Shown: positions 38,259 through 53,031, numbered from the stretch's first letter. The stretch: DNA of 64,000 nucleotides from Leucocoprinus leucothites (GCA_013368445.1 JAACJO010000006.1:1612001-1676000), one strand, 5' to 3'. Numbers and translations: made by a program. The notes: a model not told the origin generated them from the letters alone.

Positions 38259-40325
38259 ATGGCTCAAAGTGCCTATATCGCATCGGGCATCTTCTTATCC
38301 GCTCTCCTCTATTGGGCTCGCAGACGATCACGCCCATCTCTTCCTTTACCTCCTGGTCCCAGAAAACTCCCTCTCATAGGAAATCTTCTTGATTTTCCTG
38401 TAACAGAGCAATGGGTTACTTTCGCCAAGTGGGGGAGAGAATATGGTACGTGCTTTGGATGCTCCGGACTCTGATTGAACTGACATCACCCGCTCAGACC
38501 CCGACGTTGTGCATGTTGAAGCTGCTGGATACTCATTCATCATATTGAACTCCTACGAAGCTATGACAGACCTTCTGGATCAGAGGTCCGCCATCTACTC
38601 TAGCAGGTGAGCCTTGCTTTATGGTCGTTGAATCGTTGGCTAACTACCCTTAATTTTGAAGGGCCCTCTCTCGAGTAGTCTACGATCTGTGAGCCGCGCA
38701 TCTCACTGGACGAGCGTTTCTCTGATTCAAAACTAGGGTTGGGTGGAATTGGCTCATGGTGCTTATGCCCTACAACGATGCATGGAAAGAACGGCGACGC
38801 CTGTTTGCGAAATATTTTCATCCATCGGACACCTCCCTCCACAGAAACCACGAGACTGAACAACTCCACATTCTTCTCAACCTCTTGATGAAGGAGCCAG
38901 ATAACTTTCTGAAGCACATTAGGCAGTAAGTAATGACTTGATTTATCTCCAGAATCTACTTTATTGAGTCTTTCTCAGCGTCGTCGGTGCAACGACCATC
39001 AGTATGGGGTATGGTATTAAAGTCAGACCAACGCATGATCCTTACGTGGAACTGGCGGAAAATTCCATCGAAGGCCTCAGTAAAGCTTTGATACCTGGAA
39101 CATTCCTTGCAGATACGTTCTGGTGGCTTCGATATATACCCGAGGGCTTCCCAGGTACAGGCTGGAAAGCCAAAGTAAGGACGTTGCGACAAGAAATGCT
39201 TGATTTCTTGGACAAGCCATACGAAGCGGCGCTGGAAGCCATTGTAAGTGATCTCGATACTTGTTGGATTCGTTGGTTCAACTGAGCGTCCGACAGGCGA
39301 ATGGCAGGTCAACTGATAGTTTCGTATCACGTTGCCAACAAGATATCAATGACGGAAAACTAAGTCAGGAGGAACAAAAGCTTGTGAAGGATATGGCCGC
39401 CCAGGTTTTCATTGGTATCATTATTTCCTTCTTTCTGATAGAGGCGTGACAAAGTGACGGTTTCTTGACAGCGGGGGCCGAAACCACTGTTTCTGCTATT
39501 TCCTCATTCTTCCTTGCCCTTGTTTGCTTCCCTGAGGTATACAAGAAGGCGCAAGCAGAAGTCGATAGTGTCCTGAAGGGCCGATTATCTGAAGATGCAG
39601 ATTTGGAGTCCTTGCCCTATCTCAACGCCTTGCTGAAGGAAGTCTTGAGGTACGAACACTCAAGTTTGCTCTCAATAAATGTCTCGAGTAATTGGGCGTG
39701 ATTTATCTAGATGGCAAGCAGTCTTTCCGATGGGCATCTTCCACTCTGTAATTCGTGATGATGAGTATAAGGGATATCATATCCCTGCGAATTCACTTGT
39801 CGTCCCTAATATTTGGTGAGGCGAAGACCCTGACCTACTATACGAATACTCATCTCTAAATATGACCAGGGGCCTATCTTATGATCCAGAAGTGTTCCCA
39901 GAACCCGAGAAAGTCAAGCCAGAACGATTCCTCAAGGATGGCAAAGTCCATGTCTCAGGACCTGATCCCACCGAAATCACCTTTGGCTTCGGCAGACGGT
40001 GAGCATGGGTCTGTGATCAGACTTGACAAACGAATGGTTGATATATGCGGAGCAGGACTTGCCAGGGGCGGCATATAGCGGAATCAACTATGTTCCATAT
40101 CGCTGCTTCTGTGTTGTCCTTGTTTGATATCGAGATAGCAAGAGACGCCGATGGAAAGCCAATAGAGCCTTCTTGTGAGTATAGCGTCGGTATTGCGAGG
40201 TGAGAGAATTGCCAGTTAGTTACGGGGTGATTTTTACCAAGTTTCATAGACAACCCGTTCCGTTCAAGTGTTCTATCAAACCCCGTTCTCAAGCAGCCAC
40301 TAACCTGATCCATTCATTATCATGA
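38259..40325 (+). CDS. Cytochrome P450 monooxygenase
   Basis: A membrane-anchored haem-thiolate monooxygenase of the basidiomycete group often compared with O-methylsterigmatocystin oxidoreductases; substrate unknown. Eleven exons: 38259-38445, 38498-38606, 38662-38688, 38737-38935, 38979-39243, 39297-39414, 39472-39649, 39711-39815, 39870-39998, 40056-40199 and 40250-40325. The N-terminal anchor AYIASGIFLSALLYWA is followed by a Pro-rich hinge (LPLPPGPRKLPLIGN). I-helix: AGAETTVSAISSFFLALV. K-helix ExxR: LLKEVLR. PERF-like: VKPERFL. The haem loop is split by an intron, FGFGRR|TCQGRH, with the Cys ligand intact (Gln for the usual Pro after Cys). An AT-rich TATAAG box is at about 38193. It is related to the P450 at the right edge of the window. 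It looks functional. Confidence 0.92.
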
Positions 40326-40458
40326 AGTAGTCCTTTCCATGGGTGGCTCTTTGGTTTTCAGACAATGTTTATCAGGCGAAAATGGCCCTCGCATTTGATC
40401 AGTAAAACATAAAATACAACTCTGACTTCCCAGAATATATACAGGACCATATTGACAC

Positions 40459-41647
<1,189 letters not shown>

Positions 41648-41676
41648 TTAACTAAACTCTCTTGCACGGACGACGC

Positions 41677-41684
41677 CTTTTATT
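41677..41684 (-). promoter_or_regulatory. TATA-like box of the GH12 gene
   Basis: On the minus strand ATAAAAGG lies about 55 nt upstream of the GH12 ATG at 41624, a common spacing for highly expressed fungal secreted enzymes. Confidence 0.45.
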
Positions 41685-41884
41685 CTGTGAGCTCGGAATA
41701 ATCTAGGCATTTGCTGTAGAGTGGGGACTTCTTCTTGACATGTGCTTGAAATTAGATGATATGTCTGCGCCGTCGAGGTCGCTGAAATTTCGGCCTCGCT
41801 AAATGCCGAGCGGGGAGCACAAGATATCCTCAAACTTAGGGAGGTGGTGTCATCACCATGCGGGGGCGCTATAAATAAACTGAG

Positions 41885-42825
41885 TAGCTGGGGCTACGGC
41901 CCTCGGTTGCAAGAAATAACGAGTTGGCAATAGACTTTACACCATTGTCCTTTACCATTAATTGCCGGTAACCTTCCATTTGACAACAAGGCGGCCGTGG
42001 TTTCGTTCGGTATTCAGCGAGCGTGATCTGAAAGCTCCATCATGCGTCACTTGCTCGCAATACTAGACGCATCAGGTTCGAGGAAGTACATATTTTCCTG
42101 GAGCTTCTCGAGGTCACAACTTGTGCTCAGAGCTTCTTATGCCTTCTATTTGCACCATCCTCGGGGCAACCTTCCCCTTGAGCTCCACGATGTCTTCCCG
42201 AGCGTCCTCCGAAGAGTTGAGATTGTTACAGTACGAGACTGTCAAGCTGTAAGTCCAGAATCCCTGAGCTCTCCGACTATCATGCCTTTTAGGCTGATCA
42301 TATATCCAGGAAAGATGATCTTTTCGAGCTTCAAAGTAGCAGATAGAGTGCAACAATCCTGGCGAAAAGTGTTAGTACTTCGACTTTTATTTTCTTCGAT
42401 GAACCCAAAGAGTGACTGAACGGCAGAATGGCGCCTCTGCTTGCTGAATTGACTCACCGAAAACTAACGAAAAGAAGCGTTTCGTCTATTCATGAGGGAT
42501 GCTGATCTCCTGGAATGTAAATGAGATTCCGGAAAAGACCCTATGTCATGTTGACGGTCATGTGCTGGGGGGGGGGTAATGTGGTCGTGGAGCATGACCT
42601 CTGCACATTATCGAATGGTGAAAATAGTCTTCCAACGACAGCAGTGCGTTAAGCGACAGATCTCAAATGACATGTTATAAGTGAAGGGGGTGAGGAGACG
42701 TGAGTGTATGCATTAGTACATGATGAAGCGTTACAAAGGGGGGCATTATAATACAAGTGTCGACAATTTCGTACTAAAAGGTATCGCACGTGATGTGAAG
42801 AAAACGCCCACACATCTATCCACAG
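41885..42825. other. Intergenic, with one weak two-exon frame
   Basis: A possible small plus-strand gene starts MSSRASSEELRLLQYETVK at 42190 with a donor at 42249 (GTAAGT) and an acceptor at 42291-42292, ending at 42419. It resembles no family I know and could be a remnant. A run of ten G's is at about 42568-42577. Otherwise nothing is recognised. Confidence 0.3.
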
Positions 42826-45733
42826 AACTCGAAGCCGGGGCACCCAATCGCAGTGCCGAATTCTAAAACACAAACAAAAGAGTCAGCATCCGTTCCAACA
42901 TGTGCATTTTGTTAGAAGAAGACGACTTACTGCCACCATCAACACCAATAACGGCCAACAAAGCCTGGAAGACACCACCAAGGCCCTCACCAGCCAACAA
43001 CCCAGCAGAAACAGCGAACATGTACATATCATAGCTAGCAGGGTTCCTCTTCTGCCACAAGTAGCAGTAAACGGAACCGGCAGCCATGGCAATGGGATAG
43101 AAGGTTTGAGGAACAACAAAGGCGAGACCAACGGCGTTCCAGTTGGGGACCCAGTGATGATATTTCTTCGGGATCCAGTAGTGCTTGATGGTGACACTGA
43201 GAACGCTGACGATACCGAGAACGATGGCAGTAATTCCAGAGGACTTGGGGATCGCTGTAGTTCAGAAGAAGGTTAGCAATGAACCAAGAATGCATGGGGC
43301 CTAAACACTTACGCAGACGAGGGCTGGTGACGGCAACCGCGACAGCTGCCCAAGCAGAGACGGAGGGAGCGCCATAAGTGCAGCTACCATCTTGATTAGG
43401 GTCACTAGACGGGAACATCGTCAGGATAAGGCTTCAGCTCTTAGTTTAAAACCAGACGTACATGATACACGGGGAAGCCTTGGTGAAGAGAATGAAGAGG
43501 CCGGTGCTCAAGAACACAGCGACGACAGCGCCACAAAGCTGGGCAACAAACTGGTTTCGGGGCTTGGCACGCAGGAGATAACCGGTCTTCAGATCACCAG
43601 TCATATCCGAAGCTTGGGCAGCAGCACCACCAGAGATGACACCACCGGCCAAATTCAGAGTCTGTGCATCCATGATAGGGAGACTCGTAGCCTTGGTGAT
43701 ACCACCAAAGATGAGCTGAGAAGCCTTGGCGACGGTAGAAATGGGGTTGATGTCAGTAACACCCGAAGATTGAACTCCGATGAAGGAGAAGATGAAAGCG
43801 AGGACGAGAGATAAGATAGCCTCGCCAACATTCATGTTGAACTGAGTCGCTAGAATCGCACAGCACATGACGGTACTCAAAGCGAGGCCAACGGTCCACC
43901 ATAAGAAAGGGATACGATCTGCCATTGGAGTCTTCGGAAGACTCAGCAAGTCACCTTGATAGAAAGGTTGTATAAAAGGGCTTACCTCGTCTTCGTCCTC
44001 TTCGTCGTCTCCCCTACGACGGAACCATGTGGTAGGCCTGAAATGATCGCGCCGAAGCTCTAGGGTACATGAGCTAGGGTCCAGGAATTAAGGCTTCGTT
44101 GACTTACTCATGAAGAGTGGGGCCATGGTTAGGACGACATCGGCGAAGGAGTATAGCATCATGATTAGGACACCAGGCCAGAGCAACCAGTAACGGGGTG
44201 AAGGCGCAGTGACATATTGCACGGGATCCTTGAAGGACAAGGCTTGATAGGTAACTAAAGGATACTCGTCACTGACGGAAAGACCGACAGCAAGGCCGTT
44301 TTTAATAAGTGAGGGTGCGACTGGGGTTGTAGGTGAGCATGTATATTCCCGGACTAGACCATAAATACACTCACTAATTCCCCACGCAAGGATGGCGCCG
44401 CCGACTACACAGTTACGATCAAAAAATGAAATACTTGAAGGGAGATGGACCTACAGAAACTCCAACTAGCGTTGAGACCGCTAAGCATTCCAGCACCAAA
44501 GAATGCCGGCGTGAACTCGATCCACCAACCATAGTTTTCGAGGGAGATGATGCTCGTGAAACCCAAGCGATAGAGTGTCCAGCCGATATGCCAGTCATAG
44601 ATCTAGAGTAAGGTCAGTTTTTTTTGCAAGTGCTAGCCATACGAATGGATGTAAACGCACGAGACCAGGAGCGTAACCGGTCATGACTTTGTAGCAAAAG
44701 ACGATGATAAAGGTGTAGAGCAAGGCCAAGGACTTTTTTCTAGCAACAATGGCACCAGTTCTGCTATTGTGGAGAGAGCGGATTGTGTATGCCTAGAATG
44801 CTTGGGGTAAATATATGAATATCAGGAGGGATCATTAGAGACTCACAGTTGCGGCTGGCGTGGGGAAAGTCAACTTCTGGTGCACGATGTAGTATTTGCG
44901 GAGAGGAATGACGAAGAAGACACCAAAGAAACCGGCAGCAACAGTGAGGGCAATCAACCTGCCAATATCCTGCTGAGGAAGGTCGGAAAGCAGCGACAAA
45001 CGGTACATAGCCGGGACGGCGGACACATAAAGGATGCCCAAACCTCCAGCAGCTGTAATGATATATGAGCCAACGTAGAGCCAGAAATAAGGTCGATCTC
45101 TTTACCAGTTGCAGCGCTGCAATCGATATTAGTATTGCAGTTATACTTCTTAAAGATATGTAATCCTACCTTTGAACGGTACAGTTCTCTTTAGGTCCAA
45201 ATGGACCGCCAAGAAAGCGAGACAGAAGCCCAGACTCAGGAAGCAGCTTGGAGAAGGGTTTGAGAATCGCATAACCGAAAATGGCCTTCGAAAAAAATGA
45301 GTTTTGGTGTTTGGAGTGGGCGAATTCAAGACTTACACCAAACAACTGGGGACCGAACGTAAAACCAGTCTTTAAACCGAGATAAATATTTGAAGCGCCA
45401 ACTAAACAGGAGTCAAATGTGACTCTTAACGCTCCAAGACAGATAACGCACCAACGGCACCCAAGCAACAGCCAACGAAAACGGCACGGACCGTGAGCTG
45501 ATATTCCTCCTCAGGCTCATTGGGATCAATAGGGAAAGGCCTTGTACTGATAAAGGGCTCTAATCAAACTGGGAGATAACCGGAGGAAAAGATACATACA
45601 CATCGTGATCATCCAACTCGGGTGCAAGACCGGAATCTCCCTCAGCGACGTCGTACTGGTCCTTCTCCCTGGTAGAGGTTCTCTCCGCCGCGATACCAGT
45701 TTCGTATTTGCCGTCTTCAGAGCTGTGTGTCAT
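42826..45733 (-). CDS. OPT-family oligopeptide (YSL-like) transporter
   Basis: A proton-coupled importer of small peptides or metal chelates in the plasma or internal membrane. It begins MTHSSEDGKYETGIAAE at 45733 and ends IGCPGFEFCG with TAG at 42828-42826. About a dozen short introns. Landmarks in order: RPFPIDPNEPEEEYQLTVRA, VGCCLGAV, GASNIYLGLKTGFTFGPQLF, AIFGYAILKPFSKLLPESG, GPKENCTVQ, GILYVSAVPAMYRLSLLSD, FGVFFVIPLRKYYIVHQKLT, FPTPAA, VMTGYAPGL, NYGWWIEFTPAFFGAGMLSG, LLWPGVLIMMLYSFADVVLT, PFLWWTVGLALSTVMCC, GGAAAQASDMTGDLKTGYLL and AAGSVYCYLWQKRNPASYDM. Multiple long hydrophobic spans, about 14-16 in all, fit the family. The GPKENCTVQ and AAAQASDMTGDLKTGYL blocks are diagnostic. No break was seen. 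Confidence 0.9.
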
Positions 45734-48700
45734 GGTTGGTCGATGACAATCGCCTCAGCTTGCTTGACCTGGGGCTTGGTTGCACTTGAAAAAGCGGGGT
45801 GCAATAGAAGGCATGTGGGATCTAGCAGCTAGCCTTTTCTAGCCAGACATTCGAAGACTGATGGGAGGAATAAACGCGGCTATTGAGTTGCCACCTGGCT
45901 GTACCGTATGGTAGACGAATGATATCGGTCCTTGAGCTCCATGCTGGCATGTGAGGAACTATCAATCACCGGATGGTGAGATCCAGACCTTACAGAGCAT
46001 TTCATTCTGGGTTCCGGGCGCTCGGCCATAGCTATAGAGATCGAGCAAGAAAAGATCCAGTGAACCATGAGGACTTCTTGACGGAAAACAAACTTTTCCC
46101 CACATGTCCAATGGTGCACACACACAATCAGTCGGCATTGTCCGCATGCGTGGGATGGCTTTTTCAAAGGCCGCCATCTCCTCGGCACTCCTCAAGTAGG
46201 TTGAAGGCGCATGATTACCGTCGGCCGAGCAGCGACCCAGCACCTCCCAACAGTCCCGCAAGAATGAATTGTCTCTAGAAGGCTGCCAGCAGTGTTGGAG
46301 ATATCCAGGAATCAGCTTAGAAACCTTCGGAGCTCGAGCGCTATTTTCATCATTTGCCTCCCACTCGGAAACCTGATTGGAGGATCCCCGGACAGAAGAC
46401 ATTTCCCAAAGGTATCAGCCTTGTCAGCAGCCACATGCTGAAATTTCCATACTGAATTACCGGACTCTCTCAGTTCCTTGTGCTACAAGAATGTGCCAAG
46501 CTTAATCAAACCTGCCGGCTAAACGAGCTCCCATTCTAGGAATGAGTGTTACACTTGCGCTACTTGTCTCTGTAACGGGCTATGTCAAGTCAAAGATATG
46601 CTCATCCTCGTCCTCGATAGTGATCAGAAGTCTTTATGGTATAGTGCTCGTTACGCCAAATGAAGGGCACATGACTGCGCCACTACTTCTCTTGGACCTT
46701 GAGAAACTTCGTGTGCAATGGAGAGTATTTCATGCGATCCTAAATGACAGTTGCCTGATCTTCTCTGCTTCTTCGTGTCAAAAACCAGCCTACTTATTTC
46801 AAACTCTGCCACGGTTTCAATCATATTTAAGGCAACCTGCATTCACTCCGAGCCCGTCGGTCCGTGTTCAAGCAAGTGTGGGTTTTTGGGATAATACTGC
46901 TATCTCTACTTTGCTATCACACTTTCTCAAACAGGTCACTCTCCATAGATGACACTAACAGGCTCATTATCCTCATCTGGAAACCAGCCCATCCTCCAAC
47001 AACGCCCCCTGTGATCACTCCAACCCGAGATCTTATTCGTTTCCGTCCGCCACTCTGCGACACCTTCTCTTCCTTGACACCCGCTTGAAACACCACTCGA
47101 TCTTGTACCCCCGTGCAGCATTCATTTCACCAGTATCACACGAGTCCATATTGTTCACTTTTGTATCGCTAGCCAACGATCATCCAGGGTTGACTCCGAG
47201 ATCAGCTCCAGATGTTACTTTTACCTAAAATTGCCCACAGTCATATCATTTTTTTTAGTTCCCCTCGCATACCAATCGCTGGAGTGGGCGAAGGCAACAC
47301 ATGGATGGTGCGCAGGGCCAACAAACACACCTTTGTATCTCCCCCACCGCAATTGACAGACCATACGGTGATAATGAACTTGTATGTTCCAGCCGATAAC
47401 AAGAACATGAGCACATGTTCTTGCAGCTGAGCAGGTACGCTCGGGCACCCAAAATACGCTGAACACCCTCTATACAACGGCCAAGGTCATCCTGGAGTTA
47501 CTTCGGGGATAGAATTCGCACATCATTCATAACAGTTATGATGATGCACAAGCTCATATTCATTCGCTTAAAGCTGTCAGTTGGGTTATAATTATGACAA
47601 TCACGGGTGATTATTCCAAGCCAACATTTCTGCAATCTAAACAAAAACTCTTCCCGTCCTTATCGTAAGCTCATAATACGTTCGACCGTCGCGTTGCCCA
47701 AAAAGGGTGGCTCCCGACACTTACATCTCCTCTCATTATCGCCTACGAGACTATAAATAACTTACAATCATATCGGCTTGATGCTAATTTATTCAGGGGT
47801 GGACTGGAGTGTGGACTATTTCGTATTCCGACTTCAGGAGGCCCAGTGTCGCCGCAGAAAGAGCAACCAAAGTTGGCCACTGGGACGCCGAATATTTGCC
47901 CTATCACCTCATCGGACTTATCAGCTATTTGGTGCGACTTATTGTGTACCGGTGTCTCTCGCAAGATACTCACCCGAATAACCTAAGAATAGCTTCAGGA
48001 GGAGCCCTTGTACGATCACGGGGAGCCATTGCTTGCCACTGACATTGAACAATTTTAGCACGCACGCACGCAGAGAAGCCCCACACATAGTGGGATCTGT
48101 CAATCGCCACGTATTAGTGCAATGATGAAGATGGTAGATGGTGTCATGCGGAGACTGGGGTCACCGCCGCACCAGGGAAGGAAAAACGAACCCCCAGAAC
48201 TTCACCCGTGCTTCCTGCTCTGCCAGTGGTAGCCCGCCATGATGACTCAAGTTCATGTCGCTTTTGAGAGCAGTCCGATTCTCATGTACCTTATTTTTAA
48301 CCATGATTTCACTCATATTTACGATTGACTTTCTCAGAATGCGCAGCAGATTCTTGGGTAACCTCGCTTCCATTGTTCCTAGTGGTGAGTGGCTATGATA
48401 TTTTTACTCGTCTGTGCGCATGACTTGTCAGCAAAGTATCATTCGTTCGATAGCAGACCTTGGTGTGTTCAAAAGCGGTTGATTGGTCACCGACTCGATG
48501 GCCAAGTGCTTTCACACGCAATACCTTTCGCGGTAGCTTAGTTTGGGCGACTGCCAGCCCAGATTCGATGGGAGTGGAACTGTGATTTTCTAGTTGAAAT
48601 GTTTGGATTGGGTGAAGCCAAGCCTTGGCTCCCTTATCGTGTAGGTTAGGGAGACCGAGTCAAGCAAATCGAGATAAGCAGAGTTCCCGTCCGTGTACAC

Positions 48701-50366
48701 TTGACGGACGGACAGCCTTCAGTGAAATGACATCTCGAAGCGAAATGCCAGTTATACCGACGTAGGTACTTTATTTAGAACGTCCAAGCCCTCCAGCGGC
48801 AGGCAGCCCTGGAGAAACGTAACCGTGTTTCTCTGCCAAGTTCACAGTACTATGTTTCAAGAGAAAATGATCATAATCAGTCCCCCAACTCGTATACCAT
48901 CTGACTGTCATAAGACATCCGAGTTCCGAGAAGAAAACCCCCACTTTGTACTAAGTAGCTCTCAGATCCGTGTTGCCAATGGGCTGCTTGAAACATCAGC
49001 ACAAAGAATTATCAACGATTTATTAATATCTTGGAGCTTGTCTCAAGTAATCTCTTTATAACTCTATTCTTTGAATGAAAAGAAGCACCAGTGATTCTAG
49101 GCGAGTACTTGGAATATTCAGACAGATTCTTTCAAAATCACGAGCAGCGTAGCGAGAGTGAGGTGCTTCTCTAGAGATCGTAATCTCATATCACACTAGT
49201 CAAATTATCATCTTGAATTGGAACAGCCTCTGAAGCCGAAAACGCACGGTTCAGTAGATGAATGGGCCCTTTTAATCACCTGAAGAGGCCCGAAGTTGAA
49301 AACTAATGAGCACTTTGTCGTCTGACCGTTTCCCTCGGACTTGGGGATGACCTGTTCCCCTGGCCTAGGCACCCGAGAAACTTCTCAATTTTCGTCCCCT
49401 CGCTATGTGTTATCCTAGGGGTCTGCTCCACTGAGCACGAACGGACACATCCAGACACAACCGGCATTTGACACCACTTGACACTAACTTGACACCAGAA
49501 AACAAAAATCACGATTTACTACCTTCTAAATGGAGTCAAAGAATCACTGAAGATGCTTTGCCGCCTTGATCCAATGTGAGGAACCATGTGCTGAACCATG
49601 TGCTACACTTCAGAGACCTGCTGTAAATTATACGCTGACGTCCAGGAGGCACGAACACCCATGCTGTGCTATGTATCTGATATACCCCAAGATCCATGTC
49701 TCCGTATTTTACTGTTTCTCCTGGCCGTTCATGACAGTGACCCCATGGGGTTTTTGGTAACTCCTTTACGATTTTAGGGAAGTGATCTGATTGAAGTAAA
49801 AGAATTCCTCGCTTCCTGAGGCCTGGAGTTTGGACGCTGGTCTGAGTAGTATGAAACGCCTGAAGTGTGCCTTTCTCAGCTTCCTCTTGACACTGAAATA
49901 TCGTGGCACTGGTTAAGTAATATTTTTGGTACCACACTGTGGCTCACTGGGCCTCTTCAACTCCTAAAGAGCCCCAGCCGGTCAATTTTCCTCGACAATG
50001 GGCAAAGCATCTATGTTAGCGAAACTCATTCAGCAATAGATGCTTGGAATATTGAATTACTATATTCATCTTGATGCTACACTCTACAGGTGACTGGTGT
50101 GTATGGCAGTATCAGTATGTGGGATGAGGAGAGGCCCCGGGAACCTGACGTCTCACGAGCCCCAGGTCCCAGAAGTGCGCCACAGGTCTTTCCAATTTTA
50201 AACTCGCCCCCTCTTCATAATGTCTCGTCGAGTTGTCTCAGCTTTTGCAGACAGCAGTCACATCCGAATGTTCTAACAATCATGACCCTCGACACTCTTC
50301 TATTTCACGTCAAATCCTGTGCCCTAGTCTCCAGAAGAGCCTGAGAAGCCTACGCTCTCACCATCG
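45734..50366. other. Gene-poor region, no supported gene
   Basis: Several ORFs of 60-150 codons exist on both strands (for example 45962-46402 minus, 46542-46952 plus, 49536-49937 minus), but none shows a family motif, a coherent splice pattern or protein-like composition. Short repeats such as GCACGCACGCACGCAG (48060) are present. No tRNA B-box was spotted. Promoters for the OPT gene must lie near 45734-45900. Confidence 0.4.
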
Positions 50367-51242
50367 ATGACTGCACCTAACCAGGCTGGCGTGTTGGATC
50401 TTAGGGTGCTCGGGAACCAACTGAAGGGGATGCAGCAACAGATAAATGCGGATAGAGAAGAAAGGTAGGAACGGATAATTGCGGATAGAGAGGAAAGGCA
50501 GCAACAGATAATTGCGGGTAGAGAGGAATGTCAGCAACAGATAATCGCGGGTAGAGAGGAATTGCAGCAACAGATAATTGCGGGTAGAGAGGAATTGCAG
50601 CAACAGATAATTGCAGATAGAGAGGAATGGCAGAAGTGGAAATCAGATATGGAGAAAACGCAGAAGTATCTGGAAGAAGAGATTGCGTCAATAGGAGACA
50701 CTAACAAAAGATTGGAAGAGACGCTAGGAGAGCTGGAGATAAAGGTCAAAGAGATGAACATGGAGCTTAAGCATGTTAAGCAGCAGCTTGACGACCACGG
50801 ACAGCAACTCGGCGATTACAGACAGCAACTCAGCGATCACGGGCAGACACTTGCAGGTGTCAAGATGGATGCTGAAGCCATGTCTTCGGAGATTGGCTGG
50901 ATTGTAGCTGGGGTATGACCTTCTTTCCTCTAGCTCTTACTACCTTTTAACATCTTCTGGTTCCAGGACGAGCATGGGTATGACGCTATCAAGCGGCGAA
51001 ACCTGTTAGACAACACTCAGGCCAAGCTTGCCCTTGCCCTGGCGCTGCCTCACAATGAGCACTCTATCATGTCTGTTGTGTTTCGTGATACCCTCGGTCC
51101 ATCTCTTGAACTTCCAGACCGACGTCAGAAGCTGCTTGAACTGCTCAAGGATAAGGGTGCTAGCTTGGACCCCCAAGTATTATCGCTGATGAAAGACGTT
51201 AGCGTCCTCGACTTACTGGCTGAGCGACGTCCCTATGTCTGA
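50367..51242 (+). pseudogene. Coiled-coil protein with 11-residue repeats, broken by an amber codon
   Basis: From ATG 50367 (MTAPNQAGVLDLRVLGNQLK) the frame enters six 33-bp repeats (QQQIIAGREEL-type) and continues through a long Glu/Lys/Gln-rich coiled coil (KTQKYLEEEIASIGDTNKRL, LELKHVKQQL-like, QQLDDHGQQLGDYRQQL). An intron, 50913-50966, is followed by GYDAIKRRNLLDNTQAKLAL and VFRDTLGPSLELPDRRQKLL, ending RRPYV at 51242. In repeat 2, TAG (50466-50468) replaces the CAG of the other units, so the protein stops after 33 codons unless the stop is bypassed. The next in-frame ATG is at about 50648, inside the coiled coil. Family unknown. It could be expressed from a later start. Confidence 0.6.
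50432..50629 (+). repeat. Six tandem 33-bp units
   Basis: Units start at 50432, 50465, 50498, 50531, 50564 and 50597. The consensus is GCAGCAACAGATAATTGCGG followed by GTAGAGAGGAATT. Each encodes an 11-residue hendecad step of a coiled coil. Units 3-5 are nearly identical, so they arose by recent tandem duplication. Confidence 0.9.
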
Positions 51243-53031
51243 AAGGCTGATAACACGGTAGCTCATGACCTGTATCCCCGAGTATGGTATGAGAATGCGG
51301 TTTGCGGTGCGAAGAAAAGCGAGCAACATCAAATGAGGGCCCTTCTTAACTTTGTAGTCCCCCAATAGATGTACCCTTGTTGTTTCCCCCAATTGGCATT
51401 ATCCCTCTCTGAGCTGATACCGTAGAAGCCGGCCCTGGAAACCCCCTATAGAAGAATATGTAGCGAGTGGGAGTCCCATTGGTAACTTTGATAGCTAGAT
51501 AACATCACCGTGACGAATATAATTAAGGTCACAGAAAGTATGTATGAGGTCGAGCGCCCAGGAGCAACCCCGGCACTAGAAAAAAAGGCATGAGCTCTGT
51601 CGTTCTTAGACGCAGGAGGGGGTTTACGAAGTAGAGTCAGTCAAGGATCACCAGACTATGTAGTGATGTTGACTCACCAATGGCGCAAGACGCTTGCGAC
51701 TATCATATATGAGGAGGTAGTAGCACATCGGGATCTTTGCTTTATCGAGGAGATGAGGGAGAGTGCACCACCAGATGATTTTCTCCGCTCTGCGTGCAAT
51801 ATCGTTTGGGGTCTCCCCTTGAGGAAATTTGTGATCCCAGCTGTGCAACACTCGGGGAAGATGCCTTCAATGTATAGCTCTTGCTCGAGCCAGGTCGAGG
51901 TGTCCTAGGACTGTTCGCTGCTCAGTTGCATTGCCGTCAGAAGTGGGTTTGGCCCAGGATTCGTATTACTACGAGGGCAGTAGAGCGTACACGTTTAATA
52001 TTCGATGCGTAGAGATATGTGAAGGTGGGCATTGAAAAGCGATGTCCTAAAGCTCCCGCCTGCTGAACTCATGGTGAGTTTAAGGCTCATCATAAATATA
52101 GTCTAGACTTACAGGTTTGCCGAGTGCAGAGAGTGGCACATATTTCCTGCTAGCCCAAATACCTTGACGATCGATGAAACAATGCACAGCGGCAGAACGA
52201 GCAAACAAGCCTACTTTGGCATCGACGAATTTTTGGATGTTGTCAGTGGTGGGGTCATGAGGAAGATAAGAATTGAAGATTGCGCGTTCGAAGGATATTC
52301 TGAAAGTCGCCACGAGGTAAGGAGTTTGATCTCCTTGTCGGTTTCACGAGATATGGGAAGTCTGGCAGAATAACAGAGGTAGGATATGTCTGTGGAAGCG
52401 AATACGGAAAGAAAATGTGGGTCTTCCTGGCTGAAAACCGCACACCGAAACAGTTCGGGTAGAAGACACACTGAGTTCAATAATTTCCAGGTCTGATTGC
52501 CATTACTTGGATTGGCCCAGTTGATAATGCCGTATACGTATTGTTTGCGGGTGGCGAGAATACATGAGGGGGCGTAGTTTCGTTCCTGTGTGTCAAATTC
52601 TGCCTCGGAAGTGGAGGCTTCACCGTGCAGGACGTCGATTCCTTGGCGTATGGAATTAGGTTCGTTCATCACCACAATCTGTTATTTACTCACCGGTTGG
52701 GCTGTGCACGACGAAAGTCATCTCCATGGTCTACAAAATCCTGTGCGTTCGGGAGACAGATGTGACCCCAAGAGCTGACCGGTTGTATGACGGAAAGAGG
52801 AGATGCCGTAAGTTCTATGGCTCTTACCTCGGTCATAAATATGTGATTTGAATACTTCAGGCTGATCTAATCTGATATGACTTCGCAGCTTAACATGGAA
52901 CTAAGTGAGTTCCTTGCGGTGAACTATGACGTTGTTCGTGGCGAATCGATGATAAGCTCAACATTTAAACCAAATACATGAATCAAACTATGAAAAACAT
53001 TAGACGTCAAAAGACCCAAGTATAAATTATT
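51243..53031 (-). other. Possible fragmentary minus-strand gene, unassigned
   Basis: Minus-strand frames at 52675-52211 (NEPNSIRQGIDVLHGEAS...RKQYVYGIINWANPSNGN) and 52313-52080 (ISFERAIFNSYLPHDPTT...AAVHCFIDRQGIWASRK) read like consecutive parts of one protein in different frames, with more scraps to 51650 (IVWGLPLRKFVIPAV on the opposite strand is a shadow). No family is recognised and no clean splice sites link them. It is probably a decayed hypothetical gene. The rest of the interval shows nothing. Confidence 0.3.

Noticed and set aside
45962..46402. A 146-codon minus-strand ORF with ATG
   Set aside because: It has no family resemblance, no splice context, and overlaps other random frames. 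Kept as intergenic.
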